Shown here: in pieces, positions 1 through 11,285 of the stretch
Layout of the letters: each line of letters begins with the position of its first letter
How positions within the stretch are numbered: position 1 is the first letter of the stretch
Origin: Micromonospora trifolii
GTDB taxonomy: Bacteria > Actinomycetota > Actinomycetes > Mycobacteriales > Micromonosporaceae
Length of the DNA: 64,000 nt
Direction of reading: 5' to 3'
Assembly (NCBI RefSeq): GCF_022229005.1
Contig: NZ_JAKKFD010000027.1
Span: forward strand, 92,175 to 156,174
Made by a program: the position numbers and the translations under genes
Notes under the pieces: model-generated
Database searches by the model: none
Told to the model about the DNA's origin: nothing
Seen by the model: the letters and a program-made list of their open reading frames with translations, nothing else

Positions 1-171
1 GTCGTGGGCGCCCAGCGTCTCGGCGGCGGTGGCCGGGGAAGCGTCCGGTGTGGTGGCGGGAGCGGCGGCCGCGGTGGCGGCACCACCCATCGTCGTCATG
101 GCGCTCGCCGCCAGGACCGACGCGAAGAGCGCGGCTGAGGTGCGCCGGCTCAGGTTTCGGAGTCTGCTCAC
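1..171 (-). CDS. Secreted protein, N-terminal part only (runs off the window)
   Basis: The first 57 codons of a gene are visible on the minus strand, starting at a GTG (169-171) with a clear ribosome binding site (GGAGGT, about 9 nt before the start). They encode a basic n-region (VSRLRNLSRR), a hydrophobic Ala-rich core, and an Ala/Pro/Thr-rich stretch ending at the window edge, which is the layout of a Sec signal peptide followed by a low-complexity or pro-region. Nothing of the mature domain is in the window, so the enzyme class cannot be named; a secreted peptidase or hydrolase is only a guess. The gene is transcribed away from rmuC and its upstream region holds an inverted repeat that may be an operator. 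Confidence 0.6.
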   Translation of the reverse strand, partial: MSRLRNLSRRTSAALFASVLAASAMTTMGGAATAAAAPATTPDASPATAAETLGAHD

Positions 172-196
172 GTTCTCTTTACCTCCAGAGAACAGG

Positions 197-213
197 GCCC
201 TTCAGAGAAGGGC
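197..213 (-). promoter_or_regulatory. Small hairpin in the leader of the secreted-protein gene
   Basis: Seven paired bases (197-203 with 207-213) close a three-base loop, about 26 nt upstream of the GTG start on the minus strand. It would sit in the 5' untranslated region and could affect mRNA stability; no function is shown. Confidence 0.3.
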
Positions 214-253
214 GCTCGGGTGAGCAGAATCTTTCGGGGTGTCGGCGAGCACT

Positions 254-290
254 GTCACTAGTGGTCAGTTCCTTGTGACCACTTCGTGAC
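254..290. promoter_or_regulatory. Inverted repeat, candidate operator
   Basis: AGTGGTCA (260-267) and TGACCACT (276-283) form a perfect 8-base inverted repeat with an 8-base spacer, flanked by an outer GTCAC (254-258) and GTGAC (286-290). It lies about 90 bp upstream of the secreted-protein start, in the only gap between that gene and rmuC. The symmetry suggests a dimeric regulator binding site; the regulator is unknown. Confidence 0.4.
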
Positions 291-320
291 ATGCGGGCAT
301 ACGCACTGTCACATAGATGG

Positions 321-1481
321 CTAGCGGGCCGAGACCTCGTCGGCCGGATCGGCCAGCTCGGGTGCCTGCGGCTGCCGGGGCGTCAACTCGACCTGTGCCG
401 GCGTGGCCAACTCGTCGTCCGAGACGCCCAACTCGGCGAGCTTGCGCGCGCTGACCAACACCCGGGCCTCCAGCGAGCCGACCGCCCGGTTGTAGGCGGT
501 CACCGCACCGGCCAGCGAGGACCCGAGCTTGCCCACGTGGTCGCCCAGTGTGGAGAGCCGGCCGTACAGCTCGCGGGCCAGTGTGTGCACGGCGAGCGCG
601 TTGCGGGCCAGTGCCTCCTGCCGCCAGGAGTAGGCGACAGTGCGGAGCAGGGCGACCAGAGTGGCCGGCGTGGCGAGCACCACGTTGCGGGTGAAGGCGT
701 GCTCCAGCAGCGTCGGGTCTCGCTGGAGCGCGACGTCGAGGAACGGGTCGGCGGGAACGAAAAGCACCACGAACTCGGGTGAGTTGTCGAACGCCGACCA
801 GTACGACTTGGCGGCCAGGGCGTCGACGTGCCCGCGCAGGTGCCGCGCGTGCGCGTCGAGGTGGGTGTCCCGGCCACGCTCGTCGCGGGCCTCCATGGCT
901 GTCAGGTACGCGTCGAACGGGGCCTTGGCGTCCACCACCACCGAGCGACCACCGTGCAGACGGACCACCAGATCCGGTCGGACGACCTGCTGGTCGGTGG
1001 CGGCGGTGACCTGCTCGGAGAAGTCGCAGTGCTCCAGCATGCCGGCAGCCTCGACGATCCGGCGCAGCTGGTGCTCGCCCCAGCGGCCCCGCACCTGCGG
1101 TGCACGCAGCGCCGCCACCAACTGCTTGGTCTCGGTGCGCAGCTCACCGGAGACCGCGTTCATCGAGCGGACCTGCTCACGCAGCTCGGCGTACGCGTCG
1201 ACGCGGTCGTGCTCCAACTCGGCCACCCGCTGCTCATAGCGGCGCAGGGTGTCGTGCAGCGGCGCGACCGCCCGGGCCACCGCCTCCTGGGACTGCGCGG
1301 TGGCCTCGTAGCTCAACGCCCGCATGGACTGCTCCAGCCGACCCTCACCCTCCCGGGTGGCGGCCAGGGTGGCATCCAGGCGAGCGATGTCGGCCGCCGA
1401 CCGGGACCGGGCCGCGAGCCAACCCACCGCCCCGCCGGCGCCGAGGCACACGATCACCAGGAGCAGGGTGGAGACGTCCAT
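321..1481 (-). CDS. rmuC: RmuC-family DNA recombination protein
   Basis: Encodes about 386 residues. Residues 3-23 form a hydrophobic N-terminal anchor, residues 35-125 are rich in Ala, Glu and Arg with heptad character (coiled coil), and the rest matches the RmuC domain, beginning at RGRWGE (131-136) and including the DAK motif in a nuclease-like fold near residue 184. RmuC is known from E. coli as a factor that limits inverted-repeat recombination; its biochemical activity is a predicted endonuclease. I chose the ATG at 1479-1481 because the hydrophobic anchor follows it immediately; an open frame continues further upstream but without RmuC-like sequence and it would overlap the divergent gene at 1536. 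Symbol by family resemblance. Confidence 0.85.
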   Translation of the reverse strand: MDVSTLLLVIVCLGAGGAVGWLAARSRSAADIARLDATLAATREGEGRLEQSMRALSYEATAQSQEAVARAVAPLHDTLRRYEQRVAELEHDRVDAYAELREQVRSMNAVSGELRTETKQLVAALRAPQVRGRWGEHQLRRIVEAAGMLEHCDFSEQVTAATDQQVVRPDLVVRLHGGRSVVVDAKAPFDAYLTAMEARDERGRDTHLDAHARHLRGHVDALAAKSYWSAFDNSPEFVVLFVPADPFLDVALQRDPTLLEHAFTRNVVLATPATLVALLRTVAYSWRQEALARNALAVHTLARELYGRLSTLGDHVGKLGSSLAGAVTAYNRAVGSLEARVLVSARKLAELGVSDDELATPAQVELTPRQPQAPELADPADEVSAR

Positions 1482-1522
1482 CACCGGAGCTTGCCAGACG
1501 GATACGACGTGCGAGCCGGGGG

Positions 1523-1528
1523 TACGTT
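1523..1528 (+). promoter_or_regulatory. -10 element TACGTT, probable leaderless start
   Basis: TACGTT is followed after 7 nt by the ATG at 1536, the spacing expected when transcription begins at the start codon. No ribosome binding site is visible in that gap. Confidence 0.4.
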
Positions 1529-1535
1529 CGATGGC

Positions 1536-2369
1536 ATGGAACTTGTGCTCTGCCTCGCCGTTGTGCTGGTCGGCGCGCTGGGCGCCGCCGCGCTCATCCG
1601 CGCTCAGGCCGGCGCCCGTCGGCGCACCGAGCTCGGCGACGCCCGCGCTGAGGCGCAGCGGTGGTACGAGCGCCTCGGCGGTCAGTTGATGAACCTGCAC
1701 GGCGAGGAGCCAGCGGTACGCCAGGCGCTGGCCGACGCCGGTGAGCGGTACAACGCGGCGGGCTCCCAGCTGGAGCAGGCGTCCACGCCGCACCAGTTCG
1801 GGCTGGCCCGGGAGACCGCGCTGGAAGGTTTGGCGTACATCCGGGCGGCGCGCACGGCCTTGGGAATCGATCCGGGTCCCGAGGTGCCGACACTGGCCGC
1901 CGCCCGCGGCGCGGGGCAGCTCACCAAGGAGCGTGAGGTCGATGTGCAGGGGCAGACCTTCCGGGCCGGGCCGCAACCCGGTCGGGAAACGCCCTACTAC
2001 TACCCCGGTGGGCGGTATCAGGGTCGACCGGTGCCCGCCGGCTGGTATTCGACGCCCTGGTGGAAGACGGCGCTGGGTGCCGGCGCCGGTGTGCTCGGCG
2101 GCATCCTGATCGCCGACGCGCTCTTCTCGCCCGCCTTCGCCGACCCGGGGTACGGCTACGACGCCGGCTACCAGGAGGGCTTCGGTGACGGTGCCGACCA
2201 GGGCGGCGACGGCGGTGACCAGGGCGGCGACTTCGGCGGCGGCGACCAGGGTGGGGACGTCGGCGGCGGCGACTACGCCGGTGGGGACTTCGGCGGTGGG
2301 GACTTCGGCGGTGGCGGCTTCGGCGGAGGCGACTTCGGGGGCGGGGACTTCGGCGGCGGCGACTTCTGA
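1536..2369 (+). CDS. Membrane protein with Gly/Asp-rich repeat tail
   Basis: Encodes 277 residues. Residues 2-20 form a first hydrophobic segment, 35-115 are helical and charged, 150-176 are rich in Tyr, Pro and Trp, residues 180-197 form a second hydrophobic segment, and residues 217-277 are an almost pure Gly/Asp/Phe repeat built from GGGDF and GGDQ units. The tail is a real in-frame extension ending in TGA at 2367, not an artefact of a shifted frame. I do not recognise a characterised family. The first 115 residues suggest a one-helix anchor with a cytoplasmic or extracellular coiled region, and the tail may be a flexible cell-surface or Ca-binding-like segment; both are inference. Confidence 0.75.
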   Translation: MELVLCLAVVLVGALGAAALIRAQAGARRRTELGDARAEAQRWYERLGGQLMNLHGEEPAVRQALADAGERYNAAGSQLEQASTPHQFGLARETALEGLAYIRAARTALGIDPGPEVPTLAAARGAGQLTKEREVDVQGQTFRAGPQPGRETPYYYPGGRYQGRPVPAGWYSTPWWKTALGAGAGVLGGILIADALFSPAFADPGYGYDAGYQEGFGDGADQGGDGGDQGGDFGGGDQGGDVGGGDYAGGDFGGGDFGGGGFGGGDFGGGDFGGGDF

Positions 2370-2393
2370 CAGTCGTTCCGACCTACCACGTAA

Positions 2394-2422
2394 CGGGCCC
2401 CGGTCACAGCGACCGGGGCCCG
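2394..2422. terminator. Bidirectional terminator hairpin
   Basis: A perfect 12-base stem (2394-2405 with 2411-2422) with a 5-base loop lies between the convergent 1536-2369 gene and ppc. It lacks a strong T run, as is usual for actinobacterial terminators. Confidence 0.75.
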
Positions 2423-2438
2423 CTTCCGTACCTGTCGA

Positions 2439-5225
<2,787 letters not shown>

Positions 5226-5251
5226 GATGCGCTCCCTTGCGTGGATACGAA

Positions 5252-5265
5252 GGACAGCGCTGTCC
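5252..5265. promoter_or_regulatory. Perfect 14-bp palindrome upstream of ppc
   Basis: GGACAGCGCTGTCC is fully self-complementary and lies 27-40 bp before the ppc start. A TACCAT hexamer on the minus strand just upstream could be the -10 element, which would place the palindrome at the start of the transcript, a typical repressor position. The binding protein is unknown. Confidence 0.45.
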
Positions 5266-5354
5266 GACTTACTGGATGGTATCCGCGCGCAGGGGATGTC
5301 TGGAGGGCCCCCTGGTGATCCACTGCCTCTGGGAGGGTGTTTTCCGGGGTGATC

Positions 5355-6407
5355 TCAACCACCGTCGCGGTCCGGCGACGGGCCGGGGTGTGTCGCCTCG
5401 GGGCTGGAGGGTGCGGCCCGGCGACCCCGGACCAGGCTCGCGCTGATCAGCCCGAGCCCTCCGAGCACGGTCCAGATCCCGAGGGCCGCAGCCGGCCAGC
5501 CGGCCGACCGCCAGTCGAAGTACACAGCGGCCTTGGTCAGGTCGTTGGCGAGCCCGGGGATGTTCCAGCGGTGCATGCCGCGCAGCACCCCGGGCAGGAA
5601 CTCGGGCGCGTAGATGCCGCCGGAGCCCGGGTTGCCGAGCACCACCAGCAGCAGGATGACCAGCGCGGTGCCCGCGACACCGAGCCAGCCCTGGATGGCG
5701 CTGGCGAACATGGCGGCGGCGAAGACGGCCAGCGCGCCGATGGCGGCGATCGTCGGTACGTCGTGGTGCCAGATGTCCAGGACGGGTCCGACCACCACCG
5801 CGCCGGCGATGCCGAGCAGCACGCTGTAGACCGCCAGGGCGGCGATGCGCAGTCCGGCCCGTCGCGCCGTACGGGGGGTGGTGCCGGCGGATATCCCGAG
5901 CACCGTCGAGGCGAGGTAGCCGCCGAGCACGTACCCGACGTTCAGGTAGAAGGGCACCACTCCGCGCGGATCGGCCGGGGTGACCGGCACCTTGTCGACG
6001 ATCTGCAACGGGGTGCCGGTGCGGCCGGTGGCGGTGCCGAGGACCTCTTTGATGGCGCTGGTGGCAGAGGGGCCGGAGGCGCTCGCCACGGTCAGGAGGA
6101 GGCCGTTGTCGGATCCGGTGCTGAGGACGGCGTACACCGCGCGGCTGAGCAGTCCGTGCTCGGCGGCGGCCGGGTCGTCGTACCCGACGGCTTTGAGGAT
6201 GGTCGTCTGGCCGCGCACGGCGTCGAGCGTCGCCTGGGCGCGTTGGTCGCCGGAGACGACGCCGATCGGCAGGTCGCGGGGTGTGGGCTGGTGCAACGCG
6301 CCGACGTAGGCCGCGATGAACGCCGTGGCCAGCACGAGGGTGCCGAGGAGCAGTCCGATGCTGCGCGGCGCCCAGTCGCGAGCTGTGCCGTGCGATTCTT
6401 TGTCCAC
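5355..6407 (-). CDS. YhgE/DUF3533-like membrane protein
   Basis: Encodes 350 residues with one transmembrane helix near residues 18-38, an extracellular domain of about 110 residues, then five more hydrophobic segments between about residues 150 and 325. This topology, a single N-terminal helix, a soluble domain and a C-terminal membrane bundle, matches the DUF3533/YhgE-Pip group, which resembles ABC-2 permeases without an ATPase. The role is unknown; relatives occur in phage-infection and secretion contexts. The GTG start has no ribosome binding site but follows a TAGGCT element by 6 nt, so it is probably leaderless. The gene is transcribed divergently from mfd. Confidence 0.65.
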   Translation of the reverse strand: MDKESHGTARDWAPRSIGLLLGTLVLATAFIAAYVGALHQPTPRDLPIGVVSGDQRAQATLDAVRGQTTILKAVGYDDPAAAEHGLLSRAVYAVLSTGSDNGLLLTVASASGPSATSAIKEVLGTATGRTGTPLQIVDKVPVTPADPRGVVPFYLNVGYVLGGYLASTVLGISAGTTPRTARRAGLRIAALAVYSVLLGIAGAVVVGPVLDIWHHDVPTIAAIGALAVFAAAMFASAIQGWLGVAGTALVILLLVVLGNPGSGGIYAPEFLPGVLRGMHRWNIPGLANDLTKAAVYFDWRSAGWPAAALGIWTVLGGLGLISASLVRGRRAAPSSPEATHPGPSPDRDGG

Positions 6408-6413
6408 GTTGCT

Positions 6414-6419
6414 AGCCTA
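6414..6419 (-). promoter_or_regulatory. -10 element TAGGCT of the DUF3533-like gene
   Basis: On the minus strand TAGGCT is followed after 6 nt by the GTG start at 6407. The same hexamer serves the divergent mfd gene. Confidence 0.45.
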
Positions 6420-6561
6420 TGGTCCGTTTTGTGGACAGCCGGGCGGAACCAGTCGGCCGGGCGGCCGGCGGGGAACGCCACGGAGGCCGGTCCGGGTACG
6501 CCTGCCGGCGGCGGTCAAGATCCCCTGGCAACGGTCGGGTTCGATCCCAAGATCGCGCAAC

Positions 6562-6612
6562 ATCCAGGATGTAGTGGCCTCGCTGCGTCGATGCGGCCAC
6601 TACATCCTGGAT
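6562..6612. repeat. Long palindrome, 18-bp stem, 15-nt loop
   Basis: Positions 6562-6579 are perfectly complementary to 6595-6612. The element lies in the 299-bp gap between the divergent DUF3533-like gene and mfd, so it is not a terminator for either gene in the usual place. Its outer end is ATCC/GGAT next to a GATC, which recalls the build of the other palindromes in this window though the stem sequence differs. No other function is visible in the gap apart from the two promoters. Confidence 0.6.
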
Positions 6613-6693
6613 CGAGCACGATCTCGCCGGAACGCGGGGTGACGCGCGCGGCGCGGACCTGGCCGGAAGGGGGTGGCTGTCGGTCGACGGGGC

Positions 6694-6699
6694 TAGGCT
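6694..6699 (+). promoter_or_regulatory. -10 element TAGGCT of mfd
   Basis: TAGGCT is followed after 7 nt by the GTG at 6707, consistent with a leaderless transcript. Confidence 0.5.
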
Positions 6700-6706
6700 T
6701 GTTGTC

Positions 6707-9700
6707 GTGCACCCCCCGTCCGGCTGGACGAGGGGCCGCCGTCGTGTGCGTCGACTCCCCGAAAGGTTTCCCTTGCTCACCGGTCTGTTCACCGCCGCAC
6801 TGGCCGACCCCGGGCTGACCCGGGCGCGTGACCTGGCGCGCTCCGGTGCCGCCCAGGTCGACGGCCTCGACATCACCGCTCCGGCGGCGCTGCGCCCGTT
6901 CGCCGTCGCGGCGGTCGCCGCGGACAACGACGGCGCCGGGCGACCGGTGCTGGCGGTGACCGCCACCACCCGGGAGGCCGACGACCTGGCCGCCGCGCTG
7001 GGCGGGTTGCTGCCGGCCGAGCAGGTAGTTGTCTTCCCCTCCTGGGAGACGCTGCCGCACGAGCGACTGTCCCCCCGCTCCGACACTGTCGGCCGGCGGC
7101 TGGCCGTGCTGCGCCGGCTGGCCCACCCGCAGGCGACCGACGCGCACGGCGGCGCCGGGCCACTGCGAGTGGTGGTGGCTCCGGTCCGTTCGCTGCTCCA
7201 GCCGCAGCTCAAGGGGCTCGGTGATCTGGAGCCGGTGCAGCTCGCCGCCGGCGAGGAGGCGGACCTGGAAGAGGTCGCCCGCCGGCTGATCGACATGGCG
7301 TACGCCCGGGTCGACCTGGTCACCAAGCGTGGCGAGTTCGCGGTCCGCGGCGGCATCCTGGACGTCTTCCCGCCGACCGATGAGCACCCGTCCCGGGTCG
7401 AGTTCTGGGGCGACGAGGTGGAGGAGATCCGCACCTTCGCCGTCGCCGACCAGCGCACCATCGAGCAGGTTCCGCTGCTCTGGGCGCCGCCCTGTCGGGA
7501 GTTGCTGCTCACCCCGGCGGTCCGCGACCGGGCCGCCGCGCTCGCCGAGCAGCACCCCGAGCTGGCCGAGATCCTCGACAAGCTGGCCGAGGGCATCCCG
7601 GTGGAGGGGATGGAGTCGCTGGCCCCGGTGCTGGTCGGCCCCGACTCGCTGGAGCTGCTGCTGGACGCCATGCCGGCCGGCACCCACGTCCTGCTCTGTG
7701 ACCCGGAGCGGATCCGCACCCGGGCGCACGACCTGGTGCGTACCTCGGAGGAGTTCCTGCAGGCCAGCTGGGCCGCCGCCGCGGTCGGTGGCCAGGCGCC
7801 GGTGGACGTCGGCGCCGCCGCCTTCCGCACCCTCGGCGAGGTACGCGCCGCAGCGGGCAGGCTCGGCCAGCCGTGGTGGACGCTGTCCCCGTTCGGCCTT
7901 CTCGAAGGGGAGACCGCCGAGACGCGGCAGCCCTGGGAGGACGCGCCGGAGCAGGCCCCCGTCACCCCGGACGACGCCATCGCTGTCACCCTGGCCGCCC
8001 AACCGGCGCCGCTGTATCACGGCGAGACCTCGCGGGTGGTCGAGGACCTCAAGCGCTGGGCCGGCGAGGGTTGGTCGATCGCGCTGGTCTTCGAGGGGCA
8101 CGGCCCCGCCCAGCGCGCGGTGGAGGTGCTGCGCGACGCCGGCCTGGGTGCCCGGTTGACCGAGGAGGTCCCGACCGCGCCCGTCCCCGGCGAGCTGGTT
8201 GTCACCTGTGGGGCGCTGAGCAGCGGGTTCGTCGACGAGGCGTCCCGCTTCGTGCTGCTCACCGGCAATGACGTGACCGGCGGTCGGGGCACCTCGACGC
8301 GGGACATGCGCAAGATGCCGAGCCGTCGGCGCAACACCATCGATCCGCTGGAGTTGAAGACCGGTGACCACGTGGTGCACGAGCAGCACGGCATCGGCCG
8401 CTACGTCGAGCTGGTGCAGCGCACCGTCAACGGTGCCAGCCGGGAATACCTCGTCATCGAGTACGCGGCCAGCAAGCGGGGCCAGCCCGGCGACCGGTTG
8501 TTCGTCCCGACCGACCAGCTCGACCAGCTCTCCCGTTACGTGGGCGGCGAACAGCCGACCCTGCACAAGATGGGCGGCTCGGACTGGCAGAAGTCCAAGG
8601 CCCGGGCCCGCAAGGCGGTCCGGGAGATCGCCGCGCAGCTCATCCAGCTCTACGCCGCCCGAAAGGCGTCCAAGGGCCACTCGTTCGGCCCGGACACGCC
8701 GTGGCAGCGGGAGCTGGAGGACGCCTTCCCCTGGCAGGAGACGCCGGACCAGCTCGCCGCGATCGACGAGGTCAAGCGGGACATGGAGCAGACCGTCCCG
8801 ATGGACCGGCTGATCTGCGGTGATGTCGGCTACGGCAAGACCGAGATCGCGGTCCGGGCGGCGTTCAAGGCGGTGCAGGACGGTAAGCAGGTGGCGGTGC
8901 TGGTGCCGACCACCCTGCTGGTGCAGCAGCACTACAACACGTTCGCCGAGCGGATGAGCCAGTTCCCGGTCCAGATTCGGCAGCTGTCCCGGTTCCAGAC
9001 GCCGAAGGAGACCGAGCGGACGCTGGAGATGGTCGCCGACGGCACCGTCGACATCGTCATCGGTACGCACCGGCTGTTGCAGACGGCGACCCGCTTCAAG
9101 CAGCTGGGTCTGGTGATCGTCGACGAGGAGCAGCGCTTCGGTGTCGAGCACAAGGAGCACCTGAAGACGCTGCGCGCCTCGGTGGACGTGCTCAGCATGT
9201 CGGCCACCCCGATCCCGCGCACCCTGGAGATGGCGATCACCGGCATCCGGGAGATGTCCACCATCGCCACCCCGCCGGAGGAGCGGCACCCGGTGCTCAC
9301 CTTCGTCGGCGCGCAGGACGACCGGCAGGTGGCCGCGTCCATCCACCGTGAGCTGCTCCGCGACGGGCAGGTCTTCTACCTGCACAACCGGGTCGAGTCG
9401 ATCGACCGGGCGGCACGGCGGCTGCGGGAGCTGGTGCCCGAGGCGCGGGTCGCGGTGGCGCACGGCCAGATGGGCGAGGACGCCCTGGAGAAGGTCATGG
9501 TCGGCTTCTGGGAGAAGGAGTTCGACGTCCTGGTCTGCACCACTATCGTCGAGTCGGGCATCGACATCCCGAACGCCAACACGCTGATCGTGGAGCGGGC
9601 CGACCTGCTCGGCCTGGCGCAACTGCACCAGATTCGGGGCCGGGTCGGCCGGGGCCGGGAGCGGGCGTACGCCTACTTCCTCTACCCGCCGGAGAAGCCG

Positions 9701-10411
9701 CTCACCGAGCACGCCCACGAGCGGTTGGCGACCATCGCCCAGCACACCGAGTTGGGCGCCGGCATGTACGTGGCGATGAAGGACCTGGAGATCCGGGGCG
9801 CCGGCAACCTGCTCGGCGGCGAGCAGTCCGGGCACATCGAGGGCGTCGGCTTCGACCTGTACGTGCGGATGGTCGGCGAGGCGGTCTCCGCGTTCAAGGG
9901 TGAGCGGCCGGAGGAGGAGACCGACGTCAAGATCGACCTGCCGGTCGACGCGCACCTGCCACACGACTACGTGAGTGTGGAGCGGCTGCGCCTGGAGATG
10001 TACCGCAAGCTCGCCGAGGCGCGCGACGAGGAGCGGCTGGGCGAGGTGATCGCCGAGATGACCGACCGGTACGGCGAGCCGCCGGCCCCGGTGCAGAACC
10101 TGGTGGAGGTGGCCCGGTTCCGTCTGCTGGCCCGCCGCTACGGCCTGGCCGACGTGTCCATGCAGGGCAAGCACGTACGGTTCGGCCCACTGCCCCTACC
10201 GGATTCGAAGCAGTTGCGGCTCAAGCGCTACCACCCGGATGCCGTCTACAAGCAGGCCACCGACCAGGTCAGCGTGCCCCGACCGACCACCCGTCGGATC
10301 GGCGGCGAGCCGCTGCGTGACCAGGCGCTGCTCCAGTGGTGCGCGCAACTGCTCTCCGATGTGCTCGGTGCCCCCGCCCCGCTCGCCGTCGCCGCGGGCG
10401 CGAGCGTCTGA
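6707..10411 (+). CDS. mfd: Transcription-repair coupling factor
   Basis: Encodes up to 1234 residues. Mfd displaces RNA polymerase stalled at DNA damage and recruits UvrA. The order is an N-terminal UvrB-like module, the RNA-polymerase-interacting domain beginning at KTGDHVVHEQHGIGRYV (about residue 548), helicase motor with Walker A GDVGYGKTE (about 704) and the DEEQ box (about 805), the second RecA lobe with IRGRVGRGRE, and a C-terminal TRCF domain. Two starts are possible: the GTG at 6707, leaderless after TAGGCT, and a TTG at 6773 with GAAAGG six nt upstream, which begins MLTGLFTAALADP and fits the usual N terminus of the family better. The protein is certain, the start is not. Confidence 0.96.
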   Translation: MHPPSGWTRGRRRVRRLPERFPLLTGLFTAALADPGLTRARDLARSGAAQVDGLDITAPAALRPFAVAAVAADNDGAGRPVLAVTATTREADDLAAALGGLLPAEQVVVFPSWETLPHERLSPRSDTVGRRLAVLRRLAHPQATDAHGGAGPLRVVVAPVRSLLQPQLKGLGDLEPVQLAAGEEADLEEVARRLIDMAYARVDLVTKRGEFAVRGGILDVFPPTDEHPSRVEFWGDEVEEIRTFAVADQRTIEQVPLLWAPPCRELLLTPAVRDRAAALAEQHPELAEILDKLAEGIPVEGMESLAPVLVGPDSLELLLDAMPAGTHVLLCDPERIRTRAHDLVRTSEEFLQASWAAAAVGGQAPVDVGAAAFRTLGEVRAAAGRLGQPWWTLSPFGLLEGETAETRQPWEDAPEQAPVTPDDAIAVTLAAQPAPLYHGETSRVVEDLKRWAGEGWSIALVFEGHGPAQRAVEVLRDAGLGARLTEEVPTAPVPGELVVTCGALSSGFVDEASRFVLLTGNDVTGGRGTSTRDMRKMPSRRRNTIDPLELKTGDHVVHEQHGIGRYVELVQRTVNGASREYLVIEYAASKRGQPGDRLFVPTDQLDQLSRYVGGEQPTLHKMGGSDWQKSKARARKAVREIAAQLIQLYAARKASKGHSFGPDTPWQRELEDAFPWQETPDQLAAIDEVKRDMEQTVPMDRLICGDVGYGKTEIAVRAAFKAVQDGKQVAVLVPTTLLVQQHYNTFAERMSQFPVQIRQLSRFQTPKETERTLEMVADGTVDIVIGTHRLLQTATRFKQLGLVIVDEEQRFGVEHKEHLKTLRASVDVLSMSATPIPRTLEMAITGIREMSTIATPPEERHPVLTFVGAQDDRQVAASIHRELLRDGQVFYLHNRVESIDRAARRLRELVPEARVAVAHGQMGEDALEKVMVGFWEKEFDVLVCTTIVESGIDIPNANTLIVERADLLGLAQLHQIRGRVGRGRERAYAYFLYPPEKPLTEHAHERLATIAQHTELGAGMYVAMKDLEIRGAGNLLGGEQSGHIEGVGFDLYVRMVGEAVSAFKGERPEEETDVKIDLPVDAHLPHDYVSVERLRLEMYRKLAEARDEERLGEVIAEMTDRYGEPPAPVQNLVEVARFRLLARRYGLADVSMQGKHVRFGPLPLPDSKQLRLKRYHPDAVYKQATDQVSVPRPTTRRIGGEPLRDQALLQWCAQLLSDVLGAPAPLAVAAGASV

Positions 10412-10527
10412 GCCTGCGGTGTGCTCTCGACCAGGGGCGGTCGCGCGTCGACGCCGTCCCTGGTCGGGGGATCGGCGAAGGTGGGGGGCGTCACAACCCC
10501 GGGTGACGGCGTGAGAGAGTGACGGCT

Positions 10528-11283
10528 ATGCGTGCTCGCCGTCTTGCCGCCGTCGCCACTGTGGCGCTCGGCCTCGTCGCCCTCTCCGGTTGCCGTGCTG
10601 AGCCTGGTATCGCCGCTTACGTCGGTGACCAGCGCATCACCGACGTTCAGGTCACCGCCGCGATGAAGGACCTGCGGACGAAGAACCCGGCACCGGAGTC
10701 CTCCGCCGCCAGCGGGCAGCCCGCGGCGCCGCAACCGTCCCTGCCAAAGGTGGCCGACGTGGTTCGGGCCATGGTGCTGACCAAGGTGTGCGAGAAGCTC
10801 TCCGCCGAGAAGAACTACCAGCCGCGCGGCCAGGTGACCGCCGAGCAGGCCGCCCAGCAGCTCAGCCTCGACCCGGAGACCGCGCACGTGCGCGAGGTGG
10901 CGAAGTTCTTCACCTGCCTGTCCGGGTTGCCGGCCGAGCCGGTCGAGCCGAGCAAGGAAGAGCTCGCCGACGTGATCGCCGCCGGGCGTGCGGCCGGCAA
11001 GATCCCGGCCGAGGTGACCGATGAGGCCGCCACCCAACAGCTCGACGGCGAGCAGCTGCGCGGCGCGCTGGCCACCAAGAGGATCCTGGCCGAGGCGGTC
11101 GGTCGTTACGACGTCACCGTCAGCCCTCGGTACCGTCCGCTCGAGTTTCCGCTGCTCAGCTTCAGCGATGACGTACCCGCGGTGAGCGTGCCGTTGGGTG
11201 AGCCGGGTTCCGACGCGGTCACCGACATTTCCACCCCGGAGGGCCCGACCGCGACGCCGGAGGCCGAGGGTACGGCCAGCTGA
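10528..11283 (+). CDS. SurA N-terminal-like lipoprotein
   Basis: Encodes 251 residues. A basic N terminus and hydrophobic core end in the lipobox LSGC (Cys22), so the mature protein should be lipid-anchored on the outer face of the membrane. Residues 27-200 resemble the helical SurA/PrsA chaperone N-terminal region (YVGDQRITDVQV start), without a parvulin peptidyl-prolyl isomerase domain. It lies between mfd and mazG and its stop codon is only 2 nt before the mazG start, so the two are probably co-translated. The ATG at 10528 was preferred to the GTG three codons upstream because it begins the signal peptide and sits about 8 nt after GAGAG. Confidence 0.75.
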   Translation: MRARRLAAVATVALGLVALSGCRAEPGIAAYVGDQRITDVQVTAAMKDLRTKNPAPESSAASGQPAAPQPSLPKVADVVRAMVLTKVCEKLSAEKNYQPRGQVTAEQAAQQLSLDPETAHVREVAKFFTCLSGLPAEPVEPSKEELADVIAAGRAAGKIPAEVTDEAATQQLDGEQLRGALATKRILAEAVGRYDVTVSPRYRPLEFPLLSFSDDVPAVSVPLGEPGSDAVTDISTPEGPTATPEAEGTAS

Positions 11284-11285
11284 GC

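Noticed and set aside
6515..10174. Long open frame of ~1200 codons antisense to mfd
   Set aside because: It is a GC-bias shadow frame: Arg/His/Gly/Leu-rich composition, no motif, and it mirrors the whole mfd gene.
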